Shown piece after piece: positions 24,676-33,473 of a stretch of DNA of 60,459 nucleotides. The notes under the pieces were generated by a model. The model made no database searches. It was not told the origin of the DNA and saw only the letters and a list, made by a program, of their open reading frames with translations. Numbering within the stretch: position 1 is the first letter of the stretch; every line of letters begins with the position of its first letter. Source of the DNA: Henriciella sp. (lineage in GTDB: Bacteria; Pseudomonadota; Alphaproteobacteria; Caulobacterales; Hyphomonadaceae); the NCBI RefSeq assembly GCF_029937755.1, contig NZ_JAPYPG010000012.1, forward strand, positions 1 to 60,459, given 5' to 3'. The position numbers and the translations under genes are program-made.

Positions 24676-25651
24676 GGGGCCTCATCAGTCGAATGAGATC
24701 AATCTCGGTTTCCGTTGTTCGCCGACCGATTGCGGCCTTTTCAAGCGCCTGGGTATCGCGTCCTTCAATAGCCAGATCGACAGTCGTCACGCCCCAGTCC
24801 AGAATGCCATAGGCTTCCCAGAACCGCGTACGGGCCGCATCAAATTTGCCGCCAGCGTCTTCATACGCTGTGATGAAATCCGCAAGTGAACCAAAGCCGC
24901 CCACAGGCAAATCAATTTCGCCAAAGCGCCACGATCCAACACAAAGCCAGCCAACATCGAACATTGGATCACCGATGAAGGCGCGCTCCCAGTCGAGAAC
25001 GGCCGCGATTCCGTTTTCATCGACAATCAGATTGCCATTGCGGAAATCGCCGTGAACAAGATAGGGATCCGGCTCGCTCGCCGGGAGGTGGCGTTGAAGC
25101 CATGAAAATGCGAGATCAAAGACCGGGCGTGGTCGCTGCTGACGTCGATACTGGTCATGCAAATTCTCGAGCTTTTCTCTCGCGCTGATGCGCGGAAGCA
25201 CTGGCAAGCTTGATATCGGCACGTCGTGCAGTGTGGCGAGATGACGCCCACACTGGCCAACCAGTTTCGCCCTTGCTCTTTCGAGGCTAGGCTTTTTCAG
25301 CACGCGCCGGGGCACTGTCTCACCATCCACACAAGACATCAGGAAGCCGTCGCCTAGATTGTCGCTGTCATTGAGGACGGCGATGACTTCGGGTCCGGGC
25401 ACGCCATGGCTGCGGGCAGTCTCACTGATACTTGCCTGCGCTGCCAGGCTGATCGTCCCCAGTCGCGGCTCGCTATTTAGCGGCGCCCGGCGCAAGATCA
25501 GCCGGTCTAATGGCGGCGGGGCAGTTGTCTCTATTCGCCAGGTCTCCTGCATCGCTCCGCCGGTGAGCCGCTGCATGCCGCAAACGTTCTCTATGTCCAA
25601 TCCGCGCCGGCGAAGTGCGGAAAGCACCTGATTACCAATTTCCGCGTTCAC
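24668..25651 (-). CDS. APH-family phosphotransferase (LvaA/ACAD11-like kinase), GTG start
   Basis: 327 residues from GTG 25651, which overlaps the stop of the ligase gene as GTGA. The frame is open further upstream, but only inside the ligase gene. It has an N-lobe with MQRLTGGAMQETWRIE, the catalytic HGDFRNGNLIV and VLDWERAFIGDPMFD. With the ligase before it and the DUF6285 protein after it, the order is acid activation, CoA-ester phosphorylation, accessory subunit. That matches 4-hydroxyacyl-CoA catabolism as known for LvaA and ACAD10/11. Confidence 0.87.
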   Translation of the reverse strand: MNAEIGNQVLSALRRRGLDIENVCGMQRLTGGAMQETWRIETTAPPPLDRLILRRAPLNSEPRLGTISLAAQASISETARSHGVPGPEVIAVLNDSDNLGDGFLMSCVDGETVPRRVLKKPSLERARAKLVGQCGRHLATLHDVPISSLPVLPRISAREKLENLHDQYRRQQRPRPVFDLAFSWLQRHLPASEPDPYLVHGDFRNGNLIVDENGIAAVLDWERAFIGDPMFDVGWLCVGSWRFGEIDLPVGGFGSLADFITAYEDAGGKFDAARTRFWEAYGILDWGVTTVDLAIEGRDTQALEKAAIGRRTTETEIDLIRLMRPHE

Positions 25652-27222
25652 GATGACTGGGTTTCCGGCTGCATGCTCGTTTCCCGCAGAACACGTTTGA
25701 GGACCTTGCCCGTCGCATTGCGAGGCAATGCATCTGTAAAGGCAACGCTGCGCGGGCACTTGTAGCGCGCCAGCCGCGCCTGCAGGAATTCGATCAATGT
25801 GTCGGCATTCTGCGGTGCATCCGGTGTCGAGACAACGACGGCCCTGACCGCTTCGCCCCATTTCGGGTCTGGAATGCCGATCACGGCGCAGTCGGCCACT
25901 TCAGGATGTGTCATGAGCACGTTTTCGATTTCGGCAGGATAAATGTTTTCGCCGCCTGAAATGACCATGTCGCGCAGACGGTCGCGAATTGTCAGATAGC
26001 CATTGGAGTCAATCGATCCGACGTCTCCTGTATGGTACCAACCCTGTTGAAGCACTTCCGCCGTCTGCTCCGGGCGGCCCCAATAGCCCTTCATTATCGT
26101 TGCGGACTTGATCAGGACTTCGCCGGGCTCATCGGTGTCCGCTTCGCTGCCATCGGGCCGCACGACGCGCAGCTCTATGCCATGCATTGGTCGGCCACAT
26201 GTGTTGACGCGTGCCGGGTCGCGATGGTCAGGCCCTGTCAGAACAGTGCCTGCCGTAAAGGTCTCGGACATGCCGAAGAGCTGGACGAAATCAGCTCTAA
26301 ATGCCTTCAGGGCCTGCTGCAGGACGTCCGGTGAAATGGCGGACCCGCCATAAATAATTGTGTCCAGTGCCGGAAAACGATCCGCACTGAAATCGGGATG
26401 TTCAATAACCATCCTCAGCAGAGCTGGCACAAAACCTATCTTGGTTGCTCTGTGTTCTGACGCAGCCTGCATCAGAACATCAATGTTGGTGTCCTTCAAA
26501 ATGAAGCTGGCGGCTCCCGCAAACAGGGCATAGCTGGCTGTGAGCAACGCTCCGGCATGAAAGAGGGGTAGTGCGACAAGCAAGCGGTCTTCATCGCTCC
26601 AATCCCCTACGAGGCCATGGCGCACCTGCTCGGCGGCCGCCAGAACACTGGCATGAGTTAACTGGACGCCTTTTGGTGTACCGGTCGTGCCGGACGAATA
26701 GATCTGCAAGAGTACATCAGACGATGCGGGTGTGCCTGCAAGGCTGTCCGAGGATCGATTGTCGCGCCAGGTTGGATAGTGCGTACAATCGCTGCGCTCA
26801 GCTCCGTCGAGTACGAAGAGCCGGATTTCATAGTCGAGGTCGCTAAGTAGCTGCCGTGCGAGGTCGCAATACTCGCTGGATACGAACAGGACCCTGATTT
26901 CAGCGTCTTTCAGGATGAATGCGATCTCGTCTGCCGATAACCGCCAATTTATTGGGGTCAGTACACATTGCGCTTGGCTGCATCCTGCGAGAAGTTCGAA
27001 ATAGGCGTCAGAGTTCTTGGCCAGCAAGCCGACATGCTCACCAGGCTTGATGCCCTCTCGGTTGAGCTGAGCGCCGATGCACCGTCCAATCAGGTCCAGT
27101 TCGCTCCAGGAGAGGCTGCGGCCTGCAAATTCGACGGCGCGCGCTGTCGGGCGGTTGCTGGCATGCGAATGAATGAGATCGCTCAGGCTTTGATAGCGGG
27201 GGTGGAAGTTAGCTTCGGTCAT
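25648..27222 (-). CDS. Acyl-CoA synthetase (AMP-forming ligase)
   Basis: 524 residues from ATG 27222, preceded by GGAGA; the in-frame start at 27252 lacks a good site. Adenylation motifs are the P-loop YSSGTTGTPKGV, YGGSAISPDV, the YHTGDVGSIDSNGYL hinge region and the C-terminal lysine in LPRNATGKVLKR. It activates a carboxylic acid to its CoA ester at ATP cost. It is first in the leftward operon followed by kinase, DUF6285, DUF7064-like, kinase and thioesterase genes, so it probably supplies that pathway's starting CoA ester. Confidence 0.92.
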   Translation of the reverse strand: MTEANFHPRYQSLSDLIHSHASNRPTARAVEFAGRSLSWSELDLIGRCIGAQLNREGIKPGEHVGLLAKNSDAYFELLAGCSQAQCVLTPINWRLSADEIAFILKDAEIRVLFVSSEYCDLARQLLSDLDYEIRLFVLDGAERSDCTHYPTWRDNRSSDSLAGTPASSDVLLQIYSSGTTGTPKGVQLTHASVLAAAEQVRHGLVGDWSDEDRLLVALPLFHAGALLTASYALFAGAASFILKDTNIDVLMQAASEHRATKIGFVPALLRMVIEHPDFSADRFPALDTIIYGGSAISPDVLQQALKAFRADFVQLFGMSETFTAGTVLTGPDHRDPARVNTCGRPMHGIELRVVRPDGSEADTDEPGEVLIKSATIMKGYWGRPEQTAEVLQQGWYHTGDVGSIDSNGYLTIRDRLRDMVISGGENIYPAEIENVLMTHPEVADCAVIGIPDPKWGEAVRAVVVSTPDAPQNADTLIEFLQARLARYKCPRSVAFTDALPRNATGKVLKRVLRETSMQPETQSS

Positions 27223-27457
27223 CTGGAAATCTCCGCACATGAGCGAGACCACCGCATGCCAGCGCCAAACACCTGCAATAAGTCGGGGTGTCGCGCATTC
27301 TTCAGCAAGTTTTGCTGAACGGTTTCGCTAAAGGGCATCGTGCAACTCCTGAACTTTCCTGGTACCTGATTAGGCATTGAGAGCCTGCTGTGATGTCCCG
27401 GCAAATGGGACACGGATGCTCTGATGAGCAATTGCGTGTCCATGGCGCGACGTGGAT

Positions 27458-28117
27458 TCAGCTAGTCTGCAAGGCCGCCTGATGGAGGAGCCCTTCGAAT
27501 TCCTCGACCGGCAGATTTAGGCCACATGCAGCCATCTGAAGTGACAGAGCATGCATATCCTTCAGGTCTTCATCCTTGTAATGCAACGTCCAGTTCAGGG
27601 ACGCGATCAGCATTCGCCGGGTAGGTTCAGGGTCTGCCCGCAGCAGCTTTTCGACCTTCAGAGCAGAAAGGACGCCCAGCCATCTTTCGCGATACCAATT
27701 ATTTATCTGCTTCAGCTCGGCACGCGCCTCTGTGGGGAGCCGGCGCCATTCCTGCACGGCAACCTTATGGGTGTGGCGTTGGTCATGAAGTGCTTTCAGA
27801 TGACCAAGGATCAAGGCATGATACTTCTCAACTGGCTGTGTCTTGCCGACCAATTCCACGTCAGCCGTCTGGTGCCCCAGTTGTAATCCTTCGCGGATAA
27901 TCCGGGTCAGCAATTCTTCCTTGGTTGCGAAATGGTAGAAAATACTCCCCGAAGTCATTCCGGAATTTGCCGCAATGTCGCGAACCGTCGTTGCGTCGAA
28001 ACCATTCTCGTAGAAACTCAGCGCCGCTTGGAGGACGATCGTGTCACGGCGACTTTTTCGCCCCTGACGCGTTGCGGTGCTCTTAGCGGAGGTAGAGCGT
28101 TTTGCTTTGATAGGCAT
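27458..28117 (-). CDS. TetR-family transcriptional regulator
   Basis: A 219-residue repressor-type protein. A basic N-terminal arm (MPIKAKRSTSAKST) precedes the TetR helix-turn-helix (about residues 25-70, with TTVRDIAANSGMTSGSIFYHF). The C-terminal ligand domain is helical. It sits five bases downstream of a LuxR-type gene, both leftward, and faces the ligase operon. A palindrome matching the mycobacterial KstR2 consensus lies in the nearby divergent region (29061-29074), so control by an acyl-CoA ligand is a reasonable guess. Confidence 0.9.
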   Translation of the reverse strand: MPIKAKRSTSAKSTATRQGRKSRRDTIVLQAALSFYENGFDATTVRDIAANSGMTSGSIFYHFATKEELLTRIIREGLQLGHQTADVELVGKTQPVEKYHALILGHLKALHDQRHTHKVAVQEWRRLPTEARAELKQINNWYRERWLGVLSALKVEKLLRADPEPTRRMLIASLNWTLHYKDEDLKDMHALSLQMAACGLNLPVEEFEGLLHQAALQTS

Positions 28118-28121
28118 CTGA

Positions 28122-28964
28122 CTACTGAACGCTCATCAGCGTCTTCGTCTTTCGCTGGGCCCAAAGGTCCAGATACCAGAGCAGTAATTCTCGCTGGCTC
28201 CCGATTTTGAGCCGGTTGTATGCGCGCTTGCGATAGGTCATGGCACTTTCTTCACCGATACCAAGATCAAGAGCGATGCCAAGCGACGTCATCCCGTAGA
28301 GAATACGGGCACACACCTCCGCTTCGCGGCGCGCCAGCTGTGGTGCGCCAAGCGCCAGGCAGTTCTGGATTGCAGGTAGTGATGTCAGCGCAGACCGTTC
28401 CTCCTCTGCAGATTGTCTCAGTTCAGTATGCTTAATGGTCATGGCGACAATGTTGTCGGCCATGCGCTCAAGCGCGGCGAGGTCATCGGTCTTGAAGGCG
28501 CCACGGTTGAAGGTGTTTATAAGGCTGATCACGACAGTTTGCGCTGAATTGCGGGCAGACAGCACGACGCGCTCTCGCACGCCATGCGGTCGATAGACCT
28601 GTTCACGCATCTGTTCATCGTCGATCTCGTCAATTTCCATGTGCGCCATGAAAGGGCGGCAATCAGGTGCACTCGTCCAGACGGGTGACAACCCGGGATC
28701 GAAACGCCAGAAATTCTTCGACGAATACAGGCATGACTGGTTCTTGGCTCGATGACCAGAATTGGGACCGCCGCTCCCAATGACGGTGCATTGGTCATCG
28801 GAAATTGCGTAAATGGCAAAATGTTCCGCAGAGCATAGCGACGTCATGTAGCGCATGAAGGCCGGATCGAACGTCTCGTTGCCTATGCGATCAACAACCT
28901 TGCCTAATCCTTCATAAGCGCGCGAGCGACCGAAAATAGGTCCATCGACATGTGTTATTTGCAT
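28122..28964 (-). CDS. LuxR-family transcriptional regulator
   Basis: 280 residues from ATG 28964, preceded by GGGAGG; the longer in-frame start at 29030 has no support. The N-terminal part (about 1-200) looks like a GAF/autoinducer-binding-type sensor domain without recognisable ligand residues. The C-terminal LuxR helix-turn-helix begins at LARREAEVCARILYGMTS and includes IGEESAMTYRKRAYNRLKIG. It is co-transcribed with the TetR gene and diverges from the thiolase/FadJ operon at 29285. It is likely a local activator. Confidence 0.85.
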   Translation of the reverse strand: MQITHVDGPIFGRSRAYEGLGKVVDRIGNETFDPAFMRYMTSLCSAEHFAIYAISDDQCTVIGSGGPNSGHRAKNQSCLYSSKNFWRFDPGLSPVWTSAPDCRPFMAHMEIDEIDDEQMREQVYRPHGVRERVVLSARNSAQTVVISLINTFNRGAFKTDDLAALERMADNIVAMTIKHTELRQSAEEERSALTSLPAIQNCLALGAPQLARREAEVCARILYGMTSLGIALDLGIGEESAMTYRKRAYNRLKIGSQRELLLWYLDLWAQRKTKTLMSVQ

Positions 28965-29284
28965 TTTTTCCTCCCGTTCGCGTTCTTTAGACCTCCCCGC
29001 GACCAAGGTCGGCGGGCGGCCACCGGGCACTTTGCCCAGCGAGCGATTAGTTTTAATAACACCAAGCGCTTGCTCAGTAAATCAATTCACTATTGCTGAC
29101 GGGGCTTTGGAGGCTTGGGCGGTGCGGAAAAGTGCAGGAAGGACCATGATGTGAGCGGCTGACCCGCAGGGGGCGCCCGCTACGAGCGGTCTGCAGCAAT
29201 GTACCGCTTGCGGGGACAGCACACCATGGCGCGGCCGCCTAAGGCTGGGAGTCAAACTAGCAACGCTGTAACCCGGGACCGCTT
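28965..29284. promoter_or_regulatory. Divergent regulatory region with a KstR2-like palindrome
   Basis: This 320-bp gap separates the leftward LuxR/TetR genes from the rightward beta-oxidation operon. ACCAAGCGCTTGCT at 29061-29074 fits the KstR2-type TetR motif AnCAAGnnCTTGnT at every defined position; its core CAAGCGCTTG is a perfect palindrome. It lies in an AT-rich patch. A weaker 6-bp inverted repeat (AGCGGT/ACCGCT) is at 29186-29209. No gene is seen here. Confidence 0.55.
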
Positions 29285-30493
29285 ATGCCTCACGCCGCCT
29301 ATATTTTTGACGCCGTCCGAACGCCTCGTGGCAAAGGTAAACCAGATGGATCACTGCATGAGGTAAAGCCTGTACGCCTGGTCGCTGATCTGCTCACCGC
29401 GTTGCAAACACGCTATGACCTCGACACTGCCATGGTGAGTGATGTCGTGCTTGGGTGCGGACAGGCGCTTGGCGAACAAGGCGGTGCGATCGGTAAGGCG
29501 GCTGCCTTGATGGCGGGCTGGGACGACAGTGTGGCGGGTTGTCAGGTCGACCGCTTCTGCGGCTCCGGCCTTGAAACCGTGAACTCGGCCGCGACGCGGA
29601 TCATGAGTGGCATGGAAGATCTGATCGTTGCGGGCGGCGTTGAGTCCATGTCCAGGATTCCGATGGGCTCGGGCGGCGGTGCATTGTTTTTCGACAGCGA
29701 ACTGATGACCAAGGCCGGTTCTGTATCTCAAGGCGTGTCTGCGGACCTCATTGCAACGATCGGCGGCTACACCCGCGAGGATGTTGATGCATTTGCGCTT
29801 GGCTCTCAGCTTAAGGCGGCAGAGGCGCAGGCCAACGGCTACTTCGACAAGAGTCTCGTGCCCGTGCGTGATGCGGTTGGGCAAACAATTCTCAGCCATG
29901 ACGAATTCGTCAAGCCAAAGACGACAATGGAGGGGCTGGGCGCGCTCAAGCCGTCCTTTGCGAAAATGGGCGCCATGGGAATGGACGCTGTCTGTCTGGC
30001 GAAATATCCGGAAGTGGCGAGCATCGACCATGTTCATACCGCGGGCAACTCGTCAGGTGTCGTCGATGGCGCAAGCGCTGTCCTGATCGGTTCGGAAGCT
30101 GCCGCAAAGAACCTGAATCTGACGCCGCGCGGCCGTATTGTCTCGATGGCGCTCGTCAGCACTGAGCCAACCATTATGCTGACCGGGCCGGCACCTGCTG
30201 TCACCAAGCTGCTTGGTCGCACCGGGCTTTCCGTCGATGACATCGACCTGTTCGAAGTCAACGAAGCCTTTGCTTCGGTTGTGCTGCGCTTTCGGGACGA
30301 GCTGAACGTCCCTGAGGAAAAGATCAACGTGAACGGCGGTGCCATTGCGCTGGGCCATCCGATTGGCGCGACTGGCGGAATGCTGGTGGGGACGGTGCTC
30401 GACGAATTGGAGCGGCGCAAACTCAAGCGCGGCGTGTGCGTGCTTTGCATCGGCGGCGGCATGGGGATCGCCACGCTCATCGAACGTATTTGA
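29285..30493 (+). CDS. Acetyl-CoA C-acyltransferase (FadA-type thiolase)
   Basis: A 402-residue classical thiolase. The nucleophile is Cys92 (VDRFCGSGLE), with VNEAFAS, the catalytic His in GGAIALGHPIGATG and the second Cys in LCIGGGMG. It cleaves 3-oxoacyl-CoA to acetyl-CoA and a shortened acyl-CoA. The FadJ-like gene begins 13 bases after its stop, so the two form the usual thiolase plus multifunctional-protein pair. The palindromic operator candidate at 29061 lies about 210 bases upstream. Confidence 0.94.
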   Translation: MPHAAYIFDAVRTPRGKGKPDGSLHEVKPVRLVADLLTALQTRYDLDTAMVSDVVLGCGQALGEQGGAIGKAAALMAGWDDSVAGCQVDRFCGSGLETVNSAATRIMSGMEDLIVAGGVESMSRIPMGSGGGALFFDSELMTKAGSVSQGVSADLIATIGGYTREDVDAFALGSQLKAAEAQANGYFDKSLVPVRDAVGQTILSHDEFVKPKTTMEGLGALKPSFAKMGAMGMDAVCLAKYPEVASIDHVHTAGNSSGVVDGASAVLIGSEAAAKNLNLTPRGRIVSMALVSTEPTIMLTGPAPAVTKLLGRTGLSVDDIDLFEVNEAFASVVLRFRDELNVPEEKINVNGGAIALGHPIGATGGMLVGTVLDELERRKLKRGVCVLCIGGGMGIATLIERI

Positions 30494-30506
30494 GGAATTT
30501 TCTATC

Positions 30507-32666
30507 ATGAAAAACGCAAGCTACGAAATCCGCCCCAGCGGCGCCGCGCTCGTCACCATCGACATGGAAGGCGGGGCCGTCAATGTGATGAACGATGCTT
30601 TTCTGACCATGTTCGACGAGGTCCTTGACCGATTGGAGGCCGAGCGCGCGACCTTATCCGGCGTAATCGTGACATCCGGCAAGAGCACGTTTGTTGCCGG
30701 CGGGGATATCGCGAAAATTCTCCAATTGCGCGAGCAGGGGCCCGATGCAGGGTTTGCGTTTGTCCAAAGCCTCAAGGCGCAATTGCGTAGACTTGAGACT
30801 CTCGGTGTGCCCGTCGTAGCAGCGCTCAATGGCAGTGCCCTCGGCGGCGGGCTTGAACTCGCGCTGGCAGCTCATCGGCGTATTTCTGTGGAGGATCCGA
30901 AGACACAATTCGGGTTTCCCGAAGTTGGCCTCGGACTGTTGCCTGGCGGCGGGGGTATCGTGCGCAGTGTACGCATGCTGGGCCTGATGAAGGCATTGCC
31001 GCTGTTGACCGAGGGGCGCAAGCTTGGACCGGCCCAGGCGTTGGAGGCGGGACTGATTGATGAGATCGTTACCGATAAGCATGCGCTGATCGAGCGCGCA
31101 GAAGCGTGGATTGCCGACAAACCTGAGAGCGTAAAACCCTGGGACAAGAAAGGGTTTGTCATACCCGGCGGCGACATGTTCGCGCCAGCAAATGCTGGCG
31201 CCGTCGCAATGTTCCCAAGCATGATCTTCAAGAAGACAAAGGGATTGTTGCCTGCGGCGGAGCGCATTCTCACAGTTGCGGCCGAAAGCACCCAGGTGGG
31301 ATTCGATTCTGCATGCGATCTGGAAAGCCGCGCCTTTGCCGAACTTCTGATGACGCCTGCGGCTGAAAACCTGATCCGCACCATGTTCCTGCAGATGAAC
31401 GAGATCAATGCCGGTGCAAGCCGTCCTTCTGACTTCGAAAGGTGCAAGGTTCGGACCATCGGTGTTCTTGGCGCAGGGATGATGGGGCGTGGAATCGCTT
31501 ATTCTGCGGCAATTTCGGGCCTTAAGGTCTTCCTCAAGGATATTAGCCTGGAGGCGGCGGAGAAAGGTAAAGATTATTCTCGCGGTTTGCTTGATAAGGC
31601 AGTGGAGCGCGGCAAGCGCACGACCGAAGACCGGGACGCTACCCTCGCACTGATTACGCCAACTGCAGAGATGGCTGATCTTGCCGATTGCGATCTCGTG
31701 GTCGAGGCTGTGTTTGAGGATGTTGCTCTCAAACACTCGATTACGCGAGAGGTCGAAAGCGTATTGGGGCCGGATGCCGTGGTCGCCACCAACACGTCTA
31801 CGCTACCAATCTCCATGTTGGCTGAAGCGTCCGGTCAGCCGGACAAGTTCATCGGCCTGCACTTTTTTTCGCCTGTCGACAAAATGCATATCGTGGAGAT
31901 CATTTGCGGAAATAAAACCAGTCCGGACACGCTGGCCTTGGCATTCGATTTTGTTCAAAGCATTCGCAAGACACCGATCATCGTGAATGACAGCCGCGGG
32001 TTTTTTACGTCGCGTGTGTTCAGCGTCTTCGCCGATGAGGGCGACCGCCTGCTCAGGGATGGCGTCAACCCTGTCATTATCGAAAATCTCGCGCGACAAA
32101 TCGGGATGCCCGTGGGGCCACTGGCCATCCAGGACGAAGTCATGATGGACATGCTGTTGCGATCCTTCGAGACAAACCGCGCGCTGGATGAGCAGTTGGG
32201 CGACAACTATGCTTCCACGTACGAAGTCTGCGGCGAGTTTTGCGACATGATGTCGTCGATCGGGCGACCGGGAAGGAGCGCTGGCGCTGGCTTCTACGAC
32301 TATGATGAGAACGGCTCCAAAACATTGTGGCCCGGCCTCAAGGAGCGCTTTGGCGGCGACACGAAGCTTCCACTCGATGATATCCGCGACCGTTTGCTGT
32401 TCCGGATGGTTGTTGAAGCCGCTAGATGCCTTGACGAAGGAGTTGTGGCGAACGTGCGGGACGGAAATGTTGGCTCAATTCTGGCATTTGGCTTCCCCGT
32501 GCACACGGGCGGGGTTTTCCAGTTCATCGACTCCCGCGGCGTAGACGCCTTCATTATGCGGGCGAGTGAACTGGCTGAGGCTTATGGGCCACGATTCCAG
32601 ATGCCCAAGGACTTTCAATCAACCCTCGATCGAGCCTCCGCCTCCAAGCTCAAGGAACCGGCTTGA
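30507..32666 (+). CDS. Enoyl-CoA hydratase/3-hydroxyacyl-CoA dehydrogenase (FadJ/FadB-like fusion)
   Basis: 719 residues from ATG 30507, with TGAGGA upstream; a longer frame to 30339 lies inside the thiolase gene. The N-terminal crotonase half has both catalytic glutamates (GSALGGGLELAL and FPEVGLGLLPGGGG). The C-terminal half has the NAD fold IGVLGAGMMGRGIAY, the catalytic-His segment GLHFFSPVDKMHIVEI and NDSRGFFTSRV. It performs hydration and NAD-dependent oxidation in beta-oxidation, with the FadA-type thiolase just upstream. It is the only crotonase domain in the window with the standard hydratase residues. Confidence 0.94.
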   Translation: MKNASYEIRPSGAALVTIDMEGGAVNVMNDAFLTMFDEVLDRLEAERATLSGVIVTSGKSTFVAGGDIAKILQLREQGPDAGFAFVQSLKAQLRRLETLGVPVVAALNGSALGGGLELALAAHRRISVEDPKTQFGFPEVGLGLLPGGGGIVRSVRMLGLMKALPLLTEGRKLGPAQALEAGLIDEIVTDKHALIERAEAWIADKPESVKPWDKKGFVIPGGDMFAPANAGAVAMFPSMIFKKTKGLLPAAERILTVAAESTQVGFDSACDLESRAFAELLMTPAAENLIRTMFLQMNEINAGASRPSDFERCKVRTIGVLGAGMMGRGIAYSAAISGLKVFLKDISLEAAEKGKDYSRGLLDKAVERGKRTTEDRDATLALITPTAEMADLADCDLVVEAVFEDVALKHSITREVESVLGPDAVVATNTSTLPISMLAEASGQPDKFIGLHFFSPVDKMHIVEIICGNKTSPDTLALAFDFVQSIRKTPIIVNDSRGFFTSRVFSVFADEGDRLLRDGVNPVIIENLARQIGMPVGPLAIQDEVMMDMLLRSFETNRALDEQLGDNYASTYEVCGEFCDMMSSIGRPGRSAGAGFYDYDENGSKTLWPGLKERFGGDTKLPLDDIRDRLLFRMVVEAARCLDEGVVANVRDGNVGSILAFGFPVHTGGVFQFIDSRGVDAFIMRASELAEAYGPRFQMPKDFQSTLDRASASKLKEPA

Positions 32667-32668
32667 AC

Positions 32669-33472
32669 ATGTCCGATGGAGACGCCCGCCCAATAACCGG
32701 TTCAATCGAATCCACACTGCACGACGGCGTGCTGCGTCTGACATTATCAGATCCCGACCGGCTGAATGCCATGACACCGGCACTTGCCGATGAGTTATCC
32801 GCAAATCTCCAGTCGATCGGTAGCGATGTCCGCGTCGTGGTTCTTTCCGGGAAGGGCAAGCACTTCTGTTCCGGTGCAAATCTTGCCGACTTGCTGAAAG
32901 ATCCCGAAGCACTGGCCGATGGCGGGGCAATCCTTGAGCAACATTACAATCCATTGATTATGGCGATCCAGGCGCTTCCGGTTCCGCTGATAACGTCGAT
33001 AAGAGGAGCCGCGGCCGGTGTCGGGGCATCACTGGCCTTGATTGGCGATCTCATTATTGCGAGCGGCACAGCCTATTTCCTGCAGGCTTTCCGGCGAATA
33101 GGGCTTACACCCGATGGCGGCGCGCCCTTCATACTCACACAGGCAGTTGGAAGAGTGCGTGCCCTGGAGATGATGCTACTTGCGGAAAAGCTTCCGGCCC
33201 AGAAAGCTCTTGAATGGGGACTCGTCACACGAGTCGTTCCAGACGACGAACTTGATGCCACGGTCGACGCGATAGCCGGGGAGCTGGCTGAGGGCGCAAG
33301 TTTCGCGCTCGGCAAGATTCGACAAATGGCTTGGGCCGCAACCCGTTCAGGACTGGAAGAGGCACTGGCGCTCGAAGTGAAAACCCAGAGAGCGGCAGCA
33401 GCTACGCATGATTTTCAGGAAGGCCTTTCGGCGTTCATGGAAAAGCGTCGCCCCAGATTCACAGGCAATTGA
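32669..33472 (+). CDS. Enoyl-CoA hydratase/isomerase family protein
   Basis: A 267-residue crotonase, starting either at ATG 32669 or at TTG 32663, which overlaps the previous stop as TTGA. It has GKGKHFCSGANLADLL and RGAAAGVGASLALIGDL for the oxyanion hole. At the second catalytic site it reads IGLTPDGGAP, with Asp where hydratases have Glu, and the first Glu is absent. An isomerase-like or other non-hydratase role is therefore likely. It is third in the 29285 operon, and the MFS transporter gene starts one base after its stop. Confidence 0.88.
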   Translation: MSDGDARPITGSIESTLHDGVLRLTLSDPDRLNAMTPALADELSANLQSIGSDVRVVVLSGKGKHFCSGANLADLLKDPEALADGGAILEQHYNPLIMAIQALPVPLITSIRGAAAGVGASLALIGDLIIASGTAYFLQAFRRIGLTPDGGAPFILTQAVGRVRALEMMLLAEKLPAQKALEWGLVTRVVPDDELDATVDAIAGELAEGASFALGKIRQMAWAATRSGLEEALALEVKTQRAAAATHDFQEGLSAFMEKRRPRFTGN

Positions 33473-33473
33473 C

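Noticed and set aside
22142..25651. Aminoglycoside-resistance kinases.
   Set aside because: The fold is APH, but both genes are embedded in an acyl-CoA operon and resemble ACAD10/11- and LvaA-type kinases.
30654..31736. A 360-codon open frame on the minus strand.
   Set aside because: Antisense to the FadJ-like gene, whose domains are unmistakable.
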